Shown piece by piece: positions 45,176-54,513 of a DNA stretch of 64,000 nt. The stretch covers positions 620,001 through 684,000 of the forward strand of contig NZ_JAEKFI010000001.1 of assembly GCF_016650635.1 (NCBI RefSeq). Reading direction: 5' to 3'. Source of the stretch: Pseudomonas sp. TH43. GTDB taxonomy: Bacteria > Pseudomonadota > Gammaproteobacteria > Pseudomonadales > Pseudomonadaceae. Position numbers and translations under genes: made by a program. Position 1 is the stretch's first letter; each line of letters begins with the position of its first letter. Below the pieces are notes generated by a model. It saw only the letters and a list, made by a program, of their open reading frames with translations. It searched no databases and had not been told where the DNA came from.

Positions 45176-45401
45176 CATGGTTTGTTACTACGGAATAGAC
45201 AGCAGAAAGTGTGCCACAGCATCCGCAAGGGATCTGCAAGGAATTGAAATGTTTTTTGAATCAAGGGGATGCGCGTGGTGGGGAAGAAGGTGTTGATGAG
45301 GGCGCTGAACGGATGCGCTACCGATGGCCACACTCTGCGGGTATTGGGGCCACATTTCAGTGCGCCCGCATCAGCGCAGCGCGTTTTTTCTTAACACGCA
45401 C

Positions 45402-45417
45402 CTGTCAACTCTGACAG
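45402..45417. promoter_or_regulatory. CTGTCA-N4-TGACAG palindrome upstream of the thioredoxin-like gene
   Basis: Perfect 6-bp arms separated by ACTC, 63 bp before the ATG, downstream of a GCGTTTTTTCTTAACAC promoter-like stretch. It looks like a dimeric repressor site. The upstream part of this 345-bp gap (45176-45400) shows no gene. Confidence 0.5.
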
Positions 45418-45480
45418 TAGAAGGACAGTTGCTGCTGGTTTACCGTCAACGGCACACAAAAGCTATGACCGGAGGTTGCC

Positions 45481-45909
45481 ATGAGTTCGACAACTCAACG
45501 TTCAGATCTACCCTCCCTCTACCGCAAAGCCCTGAAAACCTGGCGCCCGGTAATCCTTTATTTCGCCAACGACCACTGCTCCGCGTGCGAATGGGCAGGG
45601 CCGATTTTCCGCGAGATAGCCGAGCCTTACCGGCATCGCGCCAACATCTACATGCTCAACACCAGCGAATCGCCCCGCCATCCGCAGGTGACCGGCACGC
45701 CGACCGTGCTGTTCTACAAGGACGGCAGACTGGTGAAGAAACTCAAGGGGATTGGCACTGAAGAAACCCTGGCGGTGGATTTTGTCCGACACATCGGCAG
45801 AACCAAGGCCCCCGGCACTCATTTGAAACCACGGCATGATCTGCCGTGGTTGCGCCGAACGTTGAGCGGGCTCTGCACAATCACGCGCGCGCATCGTCGG
45901 CTGATTTGA
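45481..45909 (+). CDS. Thioredoxin-like protein, 142 aa
   Basis: Thioredoxin fold with the redox pair CSAC at residues 36-39 in YFANDHCSACEWAGP and the cis-proline loop GTPTVLFYKDGRLVKK. The centre is CSAC rather than CGPC, so redox potential probably differs. No signal peptide, hence cytoplasmic. A basic tail of about 30 residues follows the fold; a perfect hairpin-forming repeat (AACCACGGCA/TGCCGTGGTT) lies inside that part of the gene. CCGGAGG sets the start. Confidence 0.85.
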   Translation: MSSTTQRSDLPSLYRKALKTWRPVILYFANDHCSACEWAGPIFREIAEPYRHRANIYMLNTSESPRHPQVTGTPTVLFYKDGRLVKKLKGIGTEETLAVDFVRHIGRTKAPGTHLKPRHDLPWLRRTLSGLCTITRAHRRLI

Positions 45910-45952
45910 GGCAATGCATTTCCCGTAATCGTTGCGGCGTCTGAAAAATCGC

Positions 45953-46043
45953 TTTCGCGGGCAAGCCCGCTCCCACAGAGGTCAACGTCGTTGACAAATT
46001 TCGTGTACGACGCGGACAGTGTGGGAGCGGGCTTGCCCGCGAA
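45953..46043. repeat. REP palindrome with long spacer
   Basis: Arms TTCGCGGGCAAGCCCGCTCC(CAC) and GTGGGAGCGGGCTTGCCCGC(GAA) face each other across about 44 bp. Same family as 39328-39419; it ends 31 bp from the TerC gene stop. Confidence 0.85.
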
Positions 46044-46074
46044 GGGGCTGGCACTGTCAGCGCCAGCGCTGGAT

Positions 46075-47634
46075 TTACGCGGCCTCACGCACCAGCAACA
46101 CCCGCGTCACTCGCCGTTCTTCAACTGCCTTGACGGTCATTTGCCAGCCTGCATATTCCAGACGATCACCCACCATCGGCAGCCGATCCAGCAAGCTCAT
46201 CACCAGGCCGGCCAGCGTTTGATAGTCCTCGGTCGGCTCTGCACCAAACCCGGTGCGCTGGCGCACGCGCATCAGGTTCAATGCTCCGCTGACCATGAAC
46301 CCACCCTGCTCCTCGACCACGTCCGGGCCTTCGACTTCACTGGCGTCGGGCAGCTCGCCGGCAATCGACTCCAGAATGTCGGTCATGGTCAATACGCCGA
46401 CAAAATCGCCAAACTCATTGACCACAAACGCGATGTGCGTCGATGCCGCACGCATTTGCTCCAGTGCATTGAGGATCGAGTAACTGTCGAGCAGATTGAT
46501 CGTCTTGCGTGCCAAATGCTCCAGATCCGGCTCTTCGCCCGCCAGATATTCCTTGAGCAACTCCTTCTTGTGCACGAAGCCCAGCGGTTCATCCACCGCA
46601 CCGTTGCGAATAAGCGGCAGACGCGAGTAGGACGAATGCATCAGTTTGGTACGAATGGTCTCGGCATCGTCGGCCAGATCGATGGTGTCGACATCGGCAC
46701 GCACGGTCATCAGGGCGCGGATCGGCCGCTCTGCCAGTTGTAAGACGCCGCTGATCATCACCCGCTCGCGACGGTCGAACAGTTCCGCAGTCGGCGCATC
46801 ACCATCATCCAGCAGATCGGAAATCTCCTCGCCAACCTCCTCCACCGCCAACTTGCGACCGCCGAGCAAGCGCATCACCGCATGGGCCGTGCGCTCGCGC
46901 ATCGGCCGCAGGCCCTGCATCGAGCGTTTGCGACGAGCCCGGGCGATCTGGTTGAACACCTCGATCAGGATCGAGAAACCAATGGCCGCATACAGATAGC
47001 CTTTCGGGATGTGGAAACCCAGACCTTCAGCGGTCAGGGCAAAACCGATCATCATCAGGAAGCCCAGACACAGCATGATCACCGTCGGGTGTGCGTTGAC
47101 AAAGCGCGTCAGCGGCTTGCTCGCAACAATCATCAGACCGATGGAGATGATCACCGCGATCATCATCACCGCCAGTTCATCAACCATGCCCACTGCGGTA
47201 ATGACCGCGTCCAGCGAGAACACCGCGTCGAGCACCACAATCTGCGCCACGATCGGCCAGAACATCGCATATGCGGTGTTTGTCGAACGCTCGCCAATAT
47301 GGCCTTCCAGGCGTTCGTGCAATTCCATGGTGGCCTTGAACAGCAGGAACACACCACCGAACAGCATGATCAGGTCACGGCCGGAGAAGCTTTTGTCGAA
47401 TACCTCGAACAATGGCTGCGTGAGCGTGACCAGCCAGGAAATACTCGCCAACAAGCCCAAGCGCATGATCAGTGCCAGGGACAGGCCAATGATTCGCGCA
47501 CGGTCGCGCTGATGCGGGGGCAGTTTGTCCGCCAGAATTGCGATGAACACCAGGTTGTCGATGCCCAGCACCAACTCCAGCACGATCAATGTCAACAGGC
47601 CTAACCAGGCCGTGGGATCCGCTAACCATTCCAT
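46075..47634 (-). CDS. TerC-family membrane protein with CBS and CorC/HlyC domains, 519 aa
   Basis: N-terminal TerC domain of about seven membrane segments ([18 protein letters not shown] is the family signature with acidic residues in a helix, and [15 protein letters not shown] is the second), then about 60 residues of linker, two CBS domains (about 300-420, with [20 protein letters not shown]) and a C-terminal transporter-associated domain. The layout is that of E. coli YoaE/YegH. TerC proteins have been tied to manganese export or metal delivery to exported enzymes; the role here is unknown. Confidence 0.9.
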   Translation of the reverse strand: MEWLADPTAWLGLLTLIVLELVLGIDNLVFIAILADKLPPHQRDRARIIGLSLALIMRLGLLASISWLVTLTQPLFEVFDKSFSGRDLIMLFGGVFLLFKATMELHERLEGHIGERSTNTAYAMFWPIVAQIVVLDAVFSLDAVITAVGMVDELAVMMIAVIISIGLMIVASKPLTRFVNAHPTVIMLCLGFLMMIGFALTAEGLGFHIPKGYLYAAIGFSILIEVFNQIARARRKRSMQGLRPMRERTAHAVMRLLGGRKLAVEEVGEEISDLLDDGDAPTAELFDRRERVMISGVLQLAERPIRALMTVRADVDTIDLADDAETIRTKLMHSSYSRLPLIRNGAVDEPLGFVHKKELLKEYLAGEEPDLEHLARKTINLLDSYSILNALEQMRAASTHIAFVVNEFGDFVGVLTMTDILESIAGELPDASEVEGPDVVEEQGGFMVSGALNLMRVRQRTGFGAEPTEDYQTLAGLVMSLLDRLPMVGDRLEYAGWQMTVKAVEERRVTRVLLVREAA

Positions 47635-47964
47635 AAACGTCTCGATCTCTATTCAGTAAATTCAGACTGCCAGATACGGCAAAGCACAACGCGCAAGCTC
47701 TGTGGCTGCGTTGTCCAAAACAGTCGGGGGTCGAAATACTGGATGTTGCGAGTGCGTCAAGACTGCGCCGTGGCGCCTGGAAAACGGATAACTGGGAGGC
47801 TCCGAGAGGGTGTTCATGTAGATCCTGAAGGAAAAATGGCCTTCGAGAATACAGGCTGTAGCGAAAAGCCCTGCACGCGCAATTATTTCAAAGTTTGTAG
47901 GACAAAACCGAGGTCTGATCCGCTGTCGTCGCAGCGACGGCAGCAGATCCCGGGCTCGCAATAC
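47635..47964. other. Intergenic region without a clear gene
   Basis: About 330 bp between two minus-strand genes. It contains a stem (47918-47949, GCTGTCGTCGC with GCGACGGCAGC) that may end transcription or be a small REP. Open frames here lack ribosome binding sites and coding character. Confidence 0.5.
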
Positions 47965-49005
47965 TCAAAGACCCGCCAGACTTCTCAACTGCGCCAGTGT
48001 TTCCACGTCCAGCAGAATGCCGTGCTGCAACGATTTTTCCCGCTGCAAATGCCGGCGATCACCCGGCAGGCGCTTAAGGCCAACACCGTGCATTTGCCGC
48101 ACCAGTTCATGACTGCGCTCAGCGAAACTCTGCCCGGCGGCCTTGTCCGGATCGATCACGATCAATAGCTGACCGGTCCAGGGCGTCTTCGCCCCCGGGT
48201 GGTTCTTCCAGTCAAACTCGAAGGAAAAATTACCGCCGGTCAACGCCGCTGCGAGCAATTCCACCATCATCGACAGGGCCGAACCCTTGTGGCCGCCAAA
48301 CGGCAGCAGCGCGCCACCTTCAAGAATGGCTTTCGGATCCTGAGTCGGCTGCCCGAGACTGTCGACCCCCATCCCAGGTGGCAAACGCTCGCCCTTGCGC
48401 GCCGCGATCTGCACGTCACCGTGGGCGATGGCGCTGGTGGCCAGATCGAAAACGATCGGCGCTGCACCTGCACGTGGCGCCGCGAAGGCGATGGGGTTAG
48501 TGCCGAACAGCGGCCGGTCGGCGCCATGCGGCACGACGCACGTCATGCTGTTGACCACACTCAGAGCCACCAGACCTTCTTCGGCGAAAGGCTCGACGTC
48601 CGGCCACAACGCCGCGAAATGATGCGAATTGCGAATCGCCAGAACAGCGATTCCGGCACTGCGGGCCTTCTCCACCAACAACCTGCGTGCCGCCTCCAGC
48701 GCTGGCTGAGCGAAACCGTTGCCGGCATCAACCCGCACAAACCCCGAGGCGACGTCCTCGACCTGCGGCACGGCTTGGCCGTCGACCCAGCCACTGTTGA
48801 GGGTCGACACATAACCGGGAATACGGAACACGCCATGGCTGTGGGCACCGTCTCGCTCGGCATTGGCGCAGTTAGCTGCGAGGGATCGTGCAACGGCGGC
48901 GGATGTGCCGTGGCGCAGGAAAATCGTTTCAAGCAATTGCGTCAACGCCTCAAGCGACAGCGTTGACGAGGCAGCAGCAGACAGGTGATCGGATGGCGCA
49001 GACAT
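47965..49005 (-). CDS. dpkA: Delta1-piperideine-2-carboxylate reductase-like (Ldh family) enzyme, 346 aa
   Basis: NAD(P)H-dependent oxidoreductase of the malate/L-lactate dehydrogenase type-2 family. AERDGAHSHGVFRIPGYVST, AIRNSHHFAALWPDVEPFAEEG and ALLPFGGHKGSALSMMVELL are family motifs, and the overall sequence resembles Pseudomonas DpkA closely as I recall it. DpkA reduces cyclic imines in D-lysine and D-proline catabolism, giving L-pipecolate. Start at MSAPSDHL with TGGAG at 6 bp. A short inverted repeat sits inside the gene's upstream region; no operon partner. Confidence 0.85.
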   Translation of the reverse strand: MSAPSDHLSAAASSTLSLEALTQLLETIFLRHGTSAAVARSLAANCANAERDGAHSHGVFRIPGYVSTLNSGWVDGQAVPQVEDVASGFVRVDAGNGFAQPALEAARRLLVEKARSAGIAVLAIRNSHHFAALWPDVEPFAEEGLVALSVVNSMTCVVPHGADRPLFGTNPIAFAAPRAGAAPIVFDLATSAIAHGDVQIAARKGERLPPGMGVDSLGQPTQDPKAILEGGALLPFGGHKGSALSMMVELLAAALTGGNFSFEFDWKNHPGAKTPWTGQLLIVIDPDKAAGQSFAERSHELVRQMHGVGLKRLPGDRRHLQREKSLQHGILLDVETLAQLRSLAGL

Positions 49006-49244
49006 CTGAAGCTCCAGATTAATTATTGGAGGGAACAACAGCGTACGAACTCGCGAACCGATTAATCACGTCGTCAAGGCAACGTGTCAACCCTTGAACG
49101 GGGTGATCGGGCAACGGCGTCGCAGATAGGCACATTGCGCCACGCAGCGTGCGGTAACTATGTACCACCCGACGCTCGCTGCAGACTCATACCCTTGGGC
49201 CTCAATCTATCGGCGCTGCAAATGCGCCCCGTCGAGGCTCGATC

Positions 49245-52200
49245 ATGCCCGCAGTTATTTCCCCATTGTTGTTTCCCGAAACGTTGAAGTCGCCTGGGCT
49301 CTGGGACGAGTTGGGGTCAATGCATGGGTTGTCCCGCGAGGACTTCGACTGGCTGGCCCATACCGAATTGGCCTCGCAATCCATGCGCAGCCAGCAAGTC
49401 CCGTCGATGCTCGCCCAGCGCATCCTGCTCAGCACAACGGGGCTGCCCGCTGTGCCGTTGGCCGGCAGTTTCACGCTCGGTTCCACAGCGGATAAAAATC
49501 GGGAGATTCTTTACACACCCTATCAAGGCATCCAGAAACACCCCAGCCGCGCAGACCTCAAGAAGGAATTGGAAAAACGCCTCAAGACGCCCGACGTTGC
49601 TCGACGTTTACTGGCCTTCCTACCGATAGCTCAACGCAAGCATCTGCTGGAAGCCGATGCTATCCAGATCACCTTTGAAACCATTGCCGAAGATCTATTC
49701 GATGATCAGCGTTCCGTCATCACTCAGGCTCAGCGCATAAACGCCGAAGCGCTGCTGGTTGAACTGAAGCAACTGCCCTCCCTCGCCTCGCTGATCGAAG
49801 ATGTGCTGCAACAGTTGCTTCAGCCCACATTTCCCGATCTGCAACAACGCCACACTCGCGTCAGTTTCTACAGCAGCCCCGACAACGGCATCACTCGACA
49901 CTGGCTGGAGTCCATGAGTCTGAGCGATGCCGTGCTGATGTATTTCCGACACCAGCACTGGCCGCACGGCCAGTTACACGAGTACTCCAATTCGGCGAGG
50001 TCGCCGCAGACGACGGATCAAGCCCATTGGGAGAACGCGGTGATCAGCGCTTCAAGCAAATTGACCGCGTTGCTGTTTGAACGTCTTGAAACCTATTGGC
50101 AAGCGCCCTGCGCCGACGGCTCCTCTCGTCGTGCGTTTTTTGCTCTGGCACTGGAAGACCAGGCCCGCGCCGAACTGCTGCTCAAACGCGAAACCAATGT
50201 CATCGATGCTGCGCAGTTCACCACCTTGCATGAAATGATCGAGCCGCTGCCGTCCGCCTCTCGCCGCCCCACGCTGGAGACCGTGCGCATGTGGGAGTAC
50301 CAGCCCAACTACGTGGAGCTGGCAGGTTCGGTGATGATCAGCCACACCAATGCCTACCTGTATACGCCGACCCAGGGCCTGCAAGTGCTCAAGGACTACC
50401 AGGATCTCAAGCAAACCCTGTTGAGCAAGTTCAAGACTGCCGGCCACAAAGACGAACTTTACGGGCTGTTGAGTCTGGAGGAGCGCAGCCGCTTTATCGG
50501 TTTCGACCAACCGCAGGTGACAGGCGACGTCATATCCGGCGAAATCTTTGAAGTGCTGTTTGAATTCATCATCACCAAACAACGGGGGAACACCGAATAC
50601 GCCTTACAAGTATGTCGCCACAGTGATGGCGCCGTAGACGCACATGCCTTGTACGACAAAGCCCTGGATATCCGCACGATGCTCCATGAGCAGTTGCTCA
50701 CGCTCGATGCCGGCGAGCGCTGGAGCACCCGCCCGATATTGCTCGGCCGGGAGCAACCCTCGCAGGTGTTGGCCGACAAAGCGACGATTGCAATCAAGTC
50801 GTTCCGCGACGTGAAAGCGGCGCTGCTCCTTGAGTTCGCCGCCCAGCCACTCACCACCGCAGCCACTCAGCGCGATTATCTGGAGAACATGAAACCAAGG
50901 CTGGCTCATTCCCTGTATGTCGGCGTGCATGGCGAAGCAGAGCTGAGGGTCACTCACGGCACATTGCAAAACACCCAGCGGGCCATTGTCGATACCGTGT
51001 TCAACGCTGACCGCCCCACCCGAAAGGATCGGCACTCACTCAACGGCTTTCGCCCCGATGCCTGGTCGCTGACGGTGAGCGTCTCCGGGGAGGAAAAACC
51101 ATTGCCGCTCGATCAGTGCGTATTGCTGACAGAGCGCGGTGGCCTCGACGCCGACTATTCCGGATGGGTGATCTTGTGGACACCGGCCCTGGGACTTGAG
51201 GCGTTCGAAAACATTCTCAGTGCCCGCCAGGCGCTGAACCGGCGGCTAAAAGACAGCGTTCAGCGACTCACCCTTCTGGAAAACCTGCGCCCCCAACCAG
51301 AACTGCTCCATCGCCAATATTCGTTGGGCCCGCTGCAGTTGATCGAAGGAAATGTACTCGAGGCCTGCATGCAGTCGGCGATCGAGCTTTATCTGGCTCG
51401 CTGCGAACAACTGCGTACACAGCTGAAAGATCCCGCGCACCTGGCAAAGGCACTCACTTCACTTGGCAAAAACCTGCTGGAAACCAACCTGCAACGAGCG
51501 ACCGACATCGCTCAGGCCATCAAGCAGCAGCAATCACTGGCGGCCTGGCTGGGTATGGCGCCGATTGCCGAACAACAACTGCAGCTCGAATTGTTGGAGC
51601 GATGGCGCAACAGCGTCATCGATGACAAGGACTACCTGCACGGTATTCCGTCCCTGGTGCACTACGTGCGCGAGACGCTGGCGTCGTTGCTCAAGGCTCG
51701 ATTTTCGGCGGGTCAGGTTGATCCGCAACAGATTGAGATCATCCCGAACCTGGCCCTTGCCGGGCCGCCGCGCAACCTCGTCGAGTTCGCCTTGAACCAC
51801 GTCAACATCGCTCAGGGCACCGGCTTCAAAGTGGCGTCGAAAACCACCCAGGCCCTACCCGCTGGCCTTGATCAGCAGGTTGTTCGACAGTTGCTGCTGT
51901 CACTGGCGATTCCGACTGTCTACACAAAACAAATCACCGATGTGCTCTCGGAAAAAACCCCTCAGGCTGACTCGCGCAAACAACGCTTTGTACAGCAAAT
52001 ACCTTGGCAATTGCTGCAACACGCGCACGCATTAAAACTGCAACAGCGCCTGTCCGGGCACTCCTTCGATCTGCTCAGCCAAGTGCTGGACATGCCAGAT
52101 GGCAAGGCACGCGCCAGCGTTGAGGGCGCCCATGCAATCGTGTCACCCCTGGCGTTGATCAAGACTGCTGGCGCTGCGCCTGTCGAGATTCAGGCAATGT

Positions 52201-54029
52201 ATGTGATCGGTACTTCGCTGCCGGGTCCACGGGTGCTTTACACGCCCTACGCCGATGAAGTTTTTCGTCAATTTGCAAGCGAGGCTGACCTCGTGGCCGC
52301 TCTGAATACGCCGGGGTTGCTGCAGGATCTGCTGATTCGACGCTCGCCCGAGAGTCAGCAAGCTTCATTGCGCGGGTTATTGGCGTCGAGCGTTGGCGAA
52401 GTCAGCGAAATGACGCTGTCGGTCAAGGCTATCGAAGAAAATTTTCTTTCGCGTTTATACCGCGACAACCTTGCCCTGCTGCCGCACCTGCTCGCCAGTC
52501 AGTTGCAAAGTACTGCGCAGGCCGATTGGGAGGCGGCAAAAAACCTCTTCAGCGAAGGCGTCAATCTGGTCTCCGGCCTGTTGCCGGGCAAACTCGCCTA
52601 TGTGCCATTCCTCTGGAATAGCTACAAAGCGTTCAAGGACTCCGCCGAGGCCTTACAGGATCACCATTGGAAACGCGCACTGAAGGCGTTCATGACGGGC
52701 GCCGTGCAAATGGTCAGCATGGGGCGTCTGTCGATGGAGTCATCCTCGGAAACGGTGACGGATGCCGAGTCAGCACTACAGGAAACGCCGTTGGCAGCCC
52801 CCCGCCGCGACCAGATCAACCCGACCGCGCCCTCACGCACTGAACTGCAACCGTTCGAATCCACGACGGTCGCACTGACCCATCTCACCCATGATCCCGT
52901 CAGCGGAATCTACACCAACCCCATCGACAAGCGCACGTATGCAGCCATTGCCGGCAAGGTCTATCGCGTCGACAAGCCAGGCGTCGTTTGGCGAATGGTC
53001 AATGAGCATTCGTACGGCCCGACCTTGCGTAAAAATGCTACGCAACTGGTGCTGGATCCGGATCGACATACCATCCATTACGGCAAGGCCCTGTCGAAAA
53101 TGTACAACCGTTATGCGGCCGACCGTGAACGCCGGCTGGTGCTGAACATCGAAGCACAGGGCATGGAAGACATTCGTGCCAAACACCCCGACAAGGCTCG
53201 AATGCTGCTGCAGTCTGTCGAGATGGCCCGCCATTACGCGTTCAACAGTTTGTACAATCTGGCCCTGTTCAAAGGCGAACGCTCCGGTAGCCGGCTGGAT
53301 AACTTCCTCAAGCTTTTTTTTGATCTGGACGAGATCGACAACGCAGTCATCGGCAAAGTGAAAAACGCGATAGTCCCGCTGTGCACCGCGCTGGTGGATC
53401 CGATGGAAGACTTGATGAATACCGACCGTTTCGTCATAGGTTCGAACAAATACCCTGAGGCCAATCTGATTGCTTTTGTTCTGGATGACGACGAACAGCG
53501 CAAGGTGCACTTCACCGAGAAGTTTTTCAATCAGCAACTGGACTGGTACAAATCCTCCCTGACTGAACCCTTCAATGTCGACGGACATGCCCAGGCATCC
53601 ACCTTGATTCACGAGTTCGCGCATCAAATCTGCAAGGCCGTGGACATTGCCACGCTGGAAGCTCGACGACCGTTTACCGATCTGATCGAGACAATCACCG
53701 GGCATGGCGCCGCAATGAAAAGCTCGCAGCAGGCGTTTCAACGCGACGCACTATCGCTGGCAACACCCAGGCAGGAGTTGTTTTCGCGCTGGAGTGACAA
53801 ACATCAATCGTGGATCGACTACGATCAAATTCCTGAACTGTCGAGCGTCAGCAAAGCGATTCTCGACGCTACGCGCAGCCCCACCCTGGCGGCAGCACGC
53901 GATGCTTTCCTCGATCAGCAGACGCCGCATGCGCGCATTGACACCATCCTGCGCAATGCCGATTCAATTGCTTTCCTGATTTGTCAGCTGGGCAGACAAC
54001 TCGATCCGGTGAGCAATTCTTCGCCGTAA
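49245..54029 (+). CDS. Very large putative toxin with HExxH metalloprotease motif, 1594 aa
   Basis: One uninterrupted frame from ATG at 49245. No signal peptide. A Y/W-T-P module recurs near residues 90, 373, 645 and 999 (ILYTPYQGI, YLYTPTQGL, ILWTPALGL, VLYTPYADE), each followed by a helical segment, suggesting a repeated scaffold. Residues 1456-1460 read HEFAH in STLIHEFAHQICKAVD, a zinc-protease HExxH site. The N-terminal style recalls the dermonecrotic-toxin-domain (DUF6543) proteins of Pseudomonas; this assignment is from memory. No immunity or secretion gene is adjacent. Likely a secreted or injected effector; activity unproven. Confidence 0.75.
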   Translation: MPAVISPLLFPETLKSPGLWDELGSMHGLSREDFDWLAHTELASQSMRSQQVPSMLAQRILLSTTGLPAVPLAGSFTLGSTADKNREILYTPYQGIQKHPSRADLKKELEKRLKTPDVARRLLAFLPIAQRKHLLEADAIQITFETIAEDLFDDQRSVITQAQRINAEALLVELKQLPSLASLIEDVLQQLLQPTFPDLQQRHTRVSFYSSPDNGITRHWLESMSLSDAVLMYFRHQHWPHGQLHEYSNSARSPQTTDQAHWENAVISASSKLTALLFERLETYWQAPCADGSSRRAFFALALEDQARAELLLKRETNVIDAAQFTTLHEMIEPLPSASRRPTLETVRMWEYQPNYVELAGSVMISHTNAYLYTPTQGLQVLKDYQDLKQTLLSKFKTAGHKDELYGLLSLEERSRFIGFDQPQVTGDVISGEIFEVLFEFIITKQRGNTEYALQVCRHSDGAVDAHALYDKALDIRTMLHEQLLTLDAGERWSTRPILLGREQPSQVLADKATIAIKSFRDVKAALLLEFAAQPLTTAATQRDYLENMKPRLAHSLYVGVHGEAELRVTHGTLQNTQRAIVDTVFNADRPTRKDRHSLNGFRPDAWSLTVSVSGEEKPLPLDQCVLLTERGGLDADYSGWVILWTPALGLEAFENILSARQALNRRLKDSVQRLTLLENLRPQPELLHRQYSLGPLQLIEGNVLEACMQSAIELYLARCEQLRTQLKDPAHLAKALTSLGKNLLETNLQRATDIAQAIKQQQSLAAWLGMAPIAEQQLQLELLERWRNSVIDDKDYLHGIPSLVHYVRETLASLLKARFSAGQVDPQQIEIIPNLALAGPPRNLVEFALNHVNIAQGTGFKVASKTTQALPAGLDQQVVRQLLLSLAIPTVYTKQITDVLSEKTPQADSRKQRFVQQIPWQLLQHAHALKLQQRLSGHSFDLLSQVLDMPDGKARASVEGAHAIVSPLALIKTAGAAPVEIQAMYVIGTSLPGPRVLYTPYADEVFRQFASEADLVAALNTPGLLQDLLIRRSPESQQASLRGLLASSVGEVSEMTLSVKAIEENFLSRLYRDNLALLPHLLASQLQSTAQADWEAAKNLFSEGVNLVSGLLPGKLAYVPFLWNSYKAFKDSAEALQDHHWKRALKAFMTGAVQMVSMGRLSMESSSETVTDAESALQETPLAAPRRDQINPTAPSRTELQPFESTTVALTHLTHDPVSGIYTNPIDKRTYAAIAGKVYRVDKPGVVWRMVNEHSYGPTLRKNATQLVLDPDRHTIHYGKALSKMYNRYAADRERRLVLNIEAQGMEDIRAKHPDKARMLLQSVEMARHYAFNSLYNLALFKGERSGSRLDNFLKLFFDLDEIDNAVIGKVKNAIVPLCTALVDPMEDLMNTDRFVIGSNKYPEANLIAFVLDDDEQRKVHFTEKFFNQQLDWYKSSLTEPFNVDGHAQASTLIHEFAHQICKAVDIATLEARRPFTDLIETITGHGAAMKSSQQAFQRDALSLATPRQELFSRWSDKHQSWIDYDQIPELSSVSKAILDATRSPTLAAARDAFLDQQTPHARIDTILRNADSIAFLICQLGRQLDPVSNSSP

Positions 54030-54035
54030 GCAGGC

Positions 54036-54064
54036 AAAAAAAATGCGCAGGCGAACCTGCGCAT
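54036..54064 (-). terminator. Intrinsic terminator of the PepSY gene
   Basis: On the minus strand ATGCGCAGG and CCTGCGCAT form a 9-bp stem with a 4-base loop, followed by eight T. It also lies just after the large toxin gene and may serve both directions. Confidence 0.85.
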
Positions 54065-54091
54065 ATTCAGGGCTGTCGACAGCGCTGCGGA

Positions 54092-54361
54092 TCAGTCTTT
54101 CTGATCCCTCAGTACATTGCCCGATGCGCCGTCGATGCGAAATTCGTAAACAACGCCATCGGCTTTGCGCCCCTCGCCTTTCCAGTAACCGTTGTTGTCG
54201 GCTTCGATTTCATAGACTTCGACATAACCGGCCTTGGTTTTGACGATTTCGATGGCTTTTTCAATGGTGACCCAGCCGGCACCTGGTTTATCCGCCAAAG
54301 CGGCACCCGCAGTCAGCAAACTGGCGGTGGCAATCACGGCTGCGAAGGTTCTTTTGATCAT
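54092..54361 (-). CDS. Secreted PepSY-domain protein, 89 aa
   Basis: Signal peptide at residues 1-23 (AAVIATASLLTAGAALA) then a single PepSY domain (WVTIEKAIEIVKTKAGYVEV, VYEFRIDGASGNVL). PepSY domains are periplasmic and often inhibit or bind proteases or sense metals. GGAG is placed before the ATG. It is monocistronic, ended by a strong terminator, and divergent from the FecR gene. Confidence 0.85.
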   Translation of the reverse strand: MIKRTFAAVIATASLLTAGAALADKPGAGWVTIEKAIEIVKTKAGYVEVYEIEADNNGYWKGEGRKADGVVYEFRIDGASGNVLRDQKD

Positions 54362-54513
54362 TTTTTCACTCCATTTGTGGATAGTAGTCAGTGGCGTCCT
54401 GCTTTTTGGGCGTCAGAGCGAAAAATAAGTTCCACTTTGATGGGTAATTGCCATGACGGATGTTCTCGGCAACTTCCCCTCAAGGTTAGAATGTGCGAAA
54501 TCAGGACGAGTCA

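Noticed and set aside
45828..45850. Perfect hairpin inside the thioredoxin-like gene as a terminator
   Set aside because: No U-tract follows and the reading frame continues through it.
47662..47961. 99-codon minus-strand frame between TerC and DpkA genes
   Set aside because: No ribosome binding site, no protein texture, and it spans a hairpin-forming region.
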